DNA from: an uncultured Veillonella sp.
Lineage (GTDB): Bacteria > Bacillota > Negativicutes > Veillonellales > Veillonellaceae
Direction: 5' to 3'
NCBI GenBank assembly: GCA_900757715.1
Contig: CAAEOZ010000186.1
Location: 1 to 13,946, forward strand
Length of the DNA stretch: 13,946 nt
This document shows positions 12,222-13,946 of the stretch, piece by piece. The notes under the pieces are model-generated. The model was not told the DNA's origin. It did not search any database and saw only the letters and a program-made list of their open reading frames with translations. The translations under genes were made by a program, and so were the position numbers. How positions within the stretch are numbered: the stretch's first letter is position 1; each line of letters opens with the position of its first letter.

Positions 12222-13565
12222 CTATCTCATAGCAATAGTTTTGTACATTCTCAACAGTTCTTCAAATAATGCTTCATCCATTTTGGGTAACTGCTCATAT
12301 ACATTCATTTTGCTTACATAATGATGTAAACTAGAATTCTTATGCAGTAATGATAAATTAATAGATTGAACATGAGCAGAAGCAATGTCATCCTTTACCA
12401 AAAAACGGATAGAATCTCTTCTTATAATATCAAAATCCAATAAACTATAATCTTGAGTTGATATTATTAGTTGAGCATTTTGTGCCGCCCCTAAAAAAAA
12501 TTTCAGTAGCTGATTCAACGTATTTCTTTGAACTCCACTACTATAATCATCTAAAATTATCGTTTTCTCTTTTCTAATAGCCTCATCTAATACAATTAAA
12601 AATCGAAGTATCTCCTTAGTGCCATCAGATTGTTCTGATAGCGGCAAACGCCCTCTTCTATTTCCTGTTTTTTTATCCAAACGATGAAACGTATTCACAA
12701 TGTGTTTTTCCTCATCCATCCTAAACAGCATTCTTAACTCTGCTTCTTGTTTGTCTGACAATGACTTTAGTTTTTGCAATAACTCAGCAGGATACTCTAC
12801 ATCAATTTTCAATTTCTCATATGACATTATATTAGTATCTACAGATTTTAAAAACGAACAAATGACACTTTTTAATTGTTTGCTATTTTCTGTTTTATCA
12901 TCAGGAAGTTCTTCATTTAAATCAACATCTTCTAAATTAACAATTTCAAAACCTTCCATAAAAAATAACAAATGTGAATTTAGCAACGCATGAGAAATAT
13001 TCGTTTTAATAATAGTACTAAATACTGAATTATTTTTCAATAACGAACTGCTGATAATATAATTCTCATTATCACTAATTTGTATTTTATCTGTAAAGTC
13101 AACTTTTACGATGTCACTAACCTTATCATACCAACGATGAAATAGATTGATATTAGTTTTGGTTCGTAATTCATCTAAAATCTCCTCATATATAGCATAT
13201 TTATCCCATTTAATACTATATAAATACCGTGAATCATTAATATGATATACTATCTCTATTTCAGATGGCTTGTTTAAACATTCTTCGTCAAAAGCAAATG
13301 GCCTATAACGCAAAGATTCATCTTTACGTTCACGAATTTGGCCAATAAGATACTGTAATGCATCAAATGCGCTCAGAATTTTACTCTTTCCAGCACCATT
13401 ATTCCCTAATAAAAATACTAGTTTTAAGATATTTATCTTGTTTTGAGTCGTAAACCCACAAAAATTATTATCCAACATTCTATTACGCTCTTTTTTCGCC
13501 GTAAATAGAATTGTTGTACGCTCCTTAAAGCAATAAAAGTTTGTGACAGTTAATGATTCAATCAT
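12222..13565 (-). CDS. AAA/ABC-type ATPase (AAA_15/AAA_21-like), possible defence protein
   Basis: The 447-residue protein starts IESLTVTNFYCFKE, typical of SMC-like AAA_15/AAA_21 ATPases (RloA, AbiL-like and similar). It has Walker A GNNGAGKS at 54-61 and the signature-like SDGTKEILRFL at 313-323. The Walker B position reads TIILDDYSSG with Asp339-Asp340, where most relatives have Asp-Glu. The switch position reads ISTQD (369-372), where relatives have TTHD. The region between holds a long insert with coiled-coil-like and acidic stretches. The frame extends upstream to 13610, but a promoter lies inside that extension, so ATG 13565 was chosen. Such ATPases often act with an effector nuclease (RloB-, PtuB- or TOPRIM-type); none is beside it here. 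Function in phage defence is an inference from the family. Confidence 0.8.
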   Translation of the reverse strand: MIESLTVTNFYCFKERTTILFTAKKERNRMLDNNFCGFTTQNKINILKLVFLLGNNGAGKSKILSAFDALQYLIGQIRERKDESLRYRPFAFDEECLNKPSEIEIVYHINDSRYLYSIKWDKYAIYEEILDELRTKTNINLFHRWYDKVSDIVKVDFTDKIQISDNENYIISSSLLKNNSVFSTIIKTNISHALLNSHLLFFMEGFEIVNLEDVDLNEELPDDKTENSKQLKSVICSFLKSVDTNIMSYEKLKIDVEYPAELLQKLKSLSDKQEAELRMLFRMDEEKHIVNTFHRLDKKTGNRRGRLPLSEQSDGTKEILRFLIVLDEAIRKEKTIILDDYSSGVQRNTLNQLLKFFLGAAQNAQLIISTQDYSLLDFDIIRRDSIRFLVKDDIASAHVQSINLSLLHKNSSLHHYVSKMNVYEQLPKMDEALFEELLRMYKTIAMR

Positions 13566-13587
13566 AAGATATACTTTTTTATATGTG

Positions 13588-13618
13588 CAAAGATAATCAT
13601 TTTCGAGCAACCATGCAA
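13588..13618 (-). promoter_or_regulatory. Promoter of the ATPase gene; decides its start
   Basis: On the minus strand TTG (13618-13616) and TATCTTTG (13595-13588) are spaced by 20 bases. Transcription should start near 13582, about 17 bases before ATG 13565, which rules out the longer frame starting at 13610. Confidence 0.7.
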
Positions 13619-13685
13619 CACAAACAGAAAAAAACTCAAGAAAATATTCTTAAAAGGCTCTATGTTGTATTTTTTCGGTTACTAA

Positions 13686-13716
13686 TTTGCCAATTCGATT
13701 AAGTTTATTACTTTTG
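13686..13716 (+). promoter_or_regulatory. Bacteroides-type promoter of a short transcription unit
   Basis: TTTG at 13686-13689 and TACTTTTG at 13709-13716 are spaced by 19 bases, a full consensus match. The start is expected near 13722. Confidence 0.75.
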
Positions 13717-13738
13717 TGTTACGAAATCATCCGCTGTA

Positions 13739-13795
13739 ATGATAAGCAAAACACAGCAAGTCACTGGTGGAGCAAACGGAGGAGATTACAGTTGA
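13739..13795 (+). CDS. 18-codon micro-ORF within a self-contained short transcript
   Basis: The ATG at 13739 is the first one after the predicted start site and encodes MISKTQQVTGGANGGDYS, then TGA. It is glycine-rich near its end, has no membrane segment, and I do not recognise it. The transcript continues about 120 bases to a strong terminator. In that stretch other frames are open: one without ATG ends in WWHHFEEKKAVKS, and another reads SDIQPLGNKLRFLVAPL after a single TAG. The unit may therefore encode a micro-peptide, be a small RNA, or be a gene broken by point changes. Confidence 0.4.
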   Translation: MISKTQQVTGGANGGDYS

Positions 13796-13880
13796 GTAGC
13801 TTTTGAAAATTAGTGATATTCAGCCACTTGGAAACAAATTACGATTTCTGGTGGCACCACTTTGAAGAAAAAAAGGCAGT

Positions 13881-13920
13881 AAAATCCTGATTTCCAAACG
13901 GAATCAGGATTTTTTGTTTT
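13881..13920 (+). terminator. Strong intrinsic terminator
   Basis: 13881-13895 pairs with 13900-13913 (one bulged T, loop AAAC; core AATCCTGATT/AATCAGGATT) and runs into a T-rich tail, TTTTTGTTTT. It closes the short transcription unit that starts near 13722, giving an RNA of about 200 bases. Confidence 0.85.
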
Positions 13921-13946
13921 CTCACAAAACGCAAATACAACAATAT

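Noticed and set aside
13566..13610. Fifteen-codon upstream extension of the ATPase
   Set aside because: A well-spaced promoter lies within it, so a transcript would start downstream of the earlier ATG.
1..13946. CRISPR arrays, tRNA or rRNA genes, insertion sequence ends
   Set aside because: I saw no regularly spaced repeats, no cloverleaf with a recognisable T-loop, and no transposase or paired terminal repeats by reading both strands.

Overview
The window looks like part of a Bacteroidales (Bacteroides, Parabacteroides or Prevotella type) chromosome carrying a CTnDOT-like integrative conjugative element. The main evidence is the regulatory trio RteC, RteA and RteB, together with several promoters of the Bacteroides form (TTG/TTTG, 19-20 bases, TAnnTTTG). 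Purine-rich ribosome binding sites are mostly absent. No integrase, mobilisation or transfer gene is in view, so the element's ends are not visible.

Positions 1-3653 (+) hold four complete genes and one cut gene: the 3' part of an AraC regulator, a CatA-like acyltransferase, an AraC regulator fused to a GyrI-type effector domain, a GNAT/YoaP-like protein, and RteC. The last three are tightly packed and probably one operon. Positions 3654-3933 are a promoter plus a leader with mutually exclusive hairpins and mini-ORFs. This matches the position and style of the translational attenuator known upstream of tetQ in CTnDOT. Positions 3934-9483 (+) are a tightly coupled operon: MATE efflux pump, Vat/CatB-family hexapeptide acetyltransferase, RteA hybrid sensor kinase and RteB sigma-54 activator. 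In CTnDOT tetQ precedes rteA-rteB; here the pump and acetyltransferase occupy that place. If the leader works as in CTnDOT, an antibiotic acting on the ribosome could induce resistance and the transfer regulators together.

Positions 9484-12200 are a low-G+C region of remnants and small genes. They include the C-terminal scrap of a large DNA methyltransferase/restriction protein and a palindromic terminator. There is a minus-strand cassette of small proteins with its own promoter and a hairpin-rich leader, including a YjzC-like 49-residue protein. An opposing plus-strand promoter may make a small RNA. A group II intron reverse transcriptase in an advanced state of decay follows. Positions 12222-13565 (-) encode a solitary AAA/ABC-type ATPase of the sort found in defence systems, with unusual Walker B and H-loop residues. 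The last 260 bases hold a self-contained small plus-strand transcription unit: promoter, 18-codon ORF and strong terminator.

The strongest leads are the apparent exchange of tetQ for a pump plus acetyltransferase behind a retained attenuator-like leader, and the group of very small genes or RNAs at 9957-10820 and 13686-13920. All homology statements come from reading the sequence and recalled family features; no database search was run.
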